NCBI GenBank assembly: GCA_023091665.1
Contig: JALJCQ010000022.1
Coordinates: forward strand, 992,001 to 1,056,000
Direction: 5' to 3'
DNA: 64,000 bases
Origin: Pythium myriotylum
Taxonomy: Eukaryota; Oomycota; Peronosporomycetes; Pythiales; Pythiaceae
The notes below the pieces were generated by a model. That model did no database searches, had not been told where the DNA came from, and was given only the letters and a program-made list of their open reading frames with translations. Of the stretch, positions 62,601 to 64,000 are shown piece after piece. The position numbers and the translations under genes were made by a program. The stretch's first letter is position 1. Each line of letters opens with the position of its first letter.

Positions 62601-64000
62601 TCCTCGTCCTGGATGGCCCATGCGATCATGCCATAACAGCAACGCATCCTTGTCGGCGCGTGAAGGCACTTCTGCAAGGTAGGTGGCGTTGAGCGAAGAC
62701 GTGGGTTTGATGTGCGAGAAGTATAGGCCATTGCCAGCCTGTGAGCACTCCTCCATCACATTTCCGTCCTTGTCCACTAGCCTTAGACACTCTGCTCCAT
62801 CCGACGAGGTCGCCGTGTGGATGTGGAGGCCATTCTTCCGCAGATCATGGAAGCTGAGCAAGTTACGAGGGGATGCTGGCGCGTACACAGCCCTTTGGAC
62901 GTCAATCACAGTGCCATTCGGCAAAGCAATGCGGGCGTGTCCAGCTGCCTTCGCGATCGGACTCGATCCACCCACAGTCGTAACGCTACTCGGTGCTAGA
63001 GAGGGATCAAGACTGACAAAGAACTGTTTTTCGTTGAGTATAACATGCGTCGTAGCGGAGTCGATGAGACACAAGGCCCCATCTCCCCCTTCAGCGACTA
63101 CGCTAACGAAGCTCTCAACACAGTGCGATTCGCTTTCACTGTCATCGGAGAAGTCGGACATGAACGAGACTCTCTTGCCGGAGACTGTCTTCTTGCCTTT
63201 TGTACTGTCAGTGGACTTTGCATGCTGAGACTGTTGATACAACTTACAGTGGAATGCAGGCGTATTGCACTGTTTGGCCCAGTGTCCGAACAGCCCGCAC
63301 TTGTGGCATGCGTCCTTCTGTGATGTCACCTTGCGTCCGTTCCTCGCATGGGGCTTGGCGTTCCGATAGCCACCACGCTTGCCGTGCCGTCCTTTCCACT
63401 GCTTCTTGCCTCCGCGCTTTTGCTTCTGCTGGTTCTGTCCACCAGCATCACCATAGTTCACTTCGGGTGTGGAACCAGGTGTTGGGGGCAAGCGGCGCTC
63501 ATCATGATTGCGTTGGAGCAGCAAGCCGTGCTTCTCGTCGAGCAACAGCACAGCAACAAGCTTGTCGAAGGTGTCATGGTTCATGCGTCTGTACTGCATC
63601 GCCAGGATACGTTCTGACGGGTGGAAAGTCGTCAGAGTCTTCTCAATCTTCTCAGACTCAGTGATCTTGCGATCACACCATGACAGCTCGCTCGTGATGC
63701 CATAAAGCTTTGTCGTGTACTCTGTTACCGTCTTGAAGTTGTAAAAGCACAACTTATCCCACTCGTCGTTCAGCAAAGGCAGCATTGCTTGCTTCCGGTC
63801 AGTGTCAAACCGAAGCTTCAGACTCTGCCATATCACGGCAGGGTTCTGTTCTTCCAAGTAGTTGAACTTCAAGTCCTTGTGCAAGTGCCTGAGGATCAGG
63901 CACACAGCACGGGCAGCATTCCGACGTCTCTCTTCTGCTTGAGCATTGCTTGTAACAGGTACGACAAACGCGGGGTCAACCGTTGCTCCAAGACCATCGG
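59676..64000 (-). pseudogene. copia gag-pol polyprotein with in-frame stop, partial at 5'
   Basis: Open to the right edge of the window. Domains in order: gag (EWDKLCFYNFKTVTEYTTKL), CCHC knuckle (CHKCGLFGHWAKQC), protease LIDSATTHVIL, GAG pre-integrase (LLWHDRMGHPG), integrase (VSDVCGPI, VRVDNASEYVS, AENFVKL), RT start WVFNRKRDQTGKVVRYKARL. A TAG at 61,002-61,004 lies in frame between TTLR and LLAFAARND. RT then continues in the same frame (KQADIETAYLYG, catalytic YVDDIVMV), and RNase H follows (CADAGYLSDPHKARSQSGY, DNNACIAQ, ADLFTKSL). The integrase zinc site reads CPPY instead of CxxC. Recent but probably dead copy, unless the amber codon is read through. Confidence 0.88.

Larger units (their letters stand above)
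59240..64000 (-). mobile_element. Ty1/copia LTR retrotransposon (5' part outside window)
   Basis: Minus-strand element with gag, protease, integrase, reverse transcriptase and RNase H in that order (copia order), a polypurine tract and a 3' LTR. The 5' LTR and gag start lie beyond the right edge. Confidence 0.92.

Noticed and set aside
1..64000. CRISPR arrays, rRNA genes or bacterial operon signals
   Set aside because: None seen; the gene structure is eukaryotic throughout.

Overview
This window looks like nuclear DNA of an oomycete (Phytophthora/Pythium-type stramenopile). The reasons are compact genes with few, short (about 64-118 nt) GT-AG introns, a large family of single-repeat SHAQKYF-class Myb proteins of the kind expanded in oomycetes, TKL-type receptor-like kinases with an ectodomain I do not know from other groups, and abundant Ty1/copia, LINE and Tc1/mariner remains. 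Nothing here is bacterial: there are no operons or ribosome binding sites.

Bases 1-40,800 hold 14 Myb genes (one cut by the left edge). All carry a domain of the form GVWS..EHD.F...W....GTR.xRQVQTHAQKY.EK, usually followed by R.RGL....R...EHRID. Three subgroups are visible. Genes 1-5 (1-17,291) mostly end in an EYIDYLFDALSSSDSEYE-like tail, genes 6-7 (19,868-22,381) in LDYFL..M.VWG, and genes 8-14 (27,694-40,732) mostly in SLDFLIE.L. The left part (to about 19 kb) is a patchwork of tandem segmental duplications. One 1.1 kb block containing a whole Myb gene is almost identical in two copies although its flanks have diverged, which points to gene conversion. Hairpins of unrelated stem sequence sit at the same homologous place in three of the duplicated 3' flanks.

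The same left part is full of mobile DNA. A decayed Tc1/mariner element (4,813-9,382) is split by a retrotransposon insertion (5,233-8,879) flanked by a 12-bp target duplication; the insertion joins a tRNA-derived SINE-like head to a 5'-truncated LINE reverse transcriptase. A 600-bp MITE lies at 18,553-19,152. The right end (59,240-64,000+) is a Ty1/copia element with its 3' LTR; its 5' part is outside the window.

Between and after the Myb genes lie a secreted, probably GPI-anchored PLC-like phosphodiesterase, a VPS9/C1 Rab-GEF-like protein with an intron, a divergent bZIP factor, a GPN1-type GTPase with two introns, a modular protein ending in a FAIM-like domain, and two small intron-containing membrane proteins. 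At 48,918-57,435 are three paralogous receptor-like kinases: two look catalytically competent and one is a pseudokinase. Together the window reads as a fast-evolving transcription-factor and receptor neighbourhood with a few conserved housekeeping genes inserted in it.
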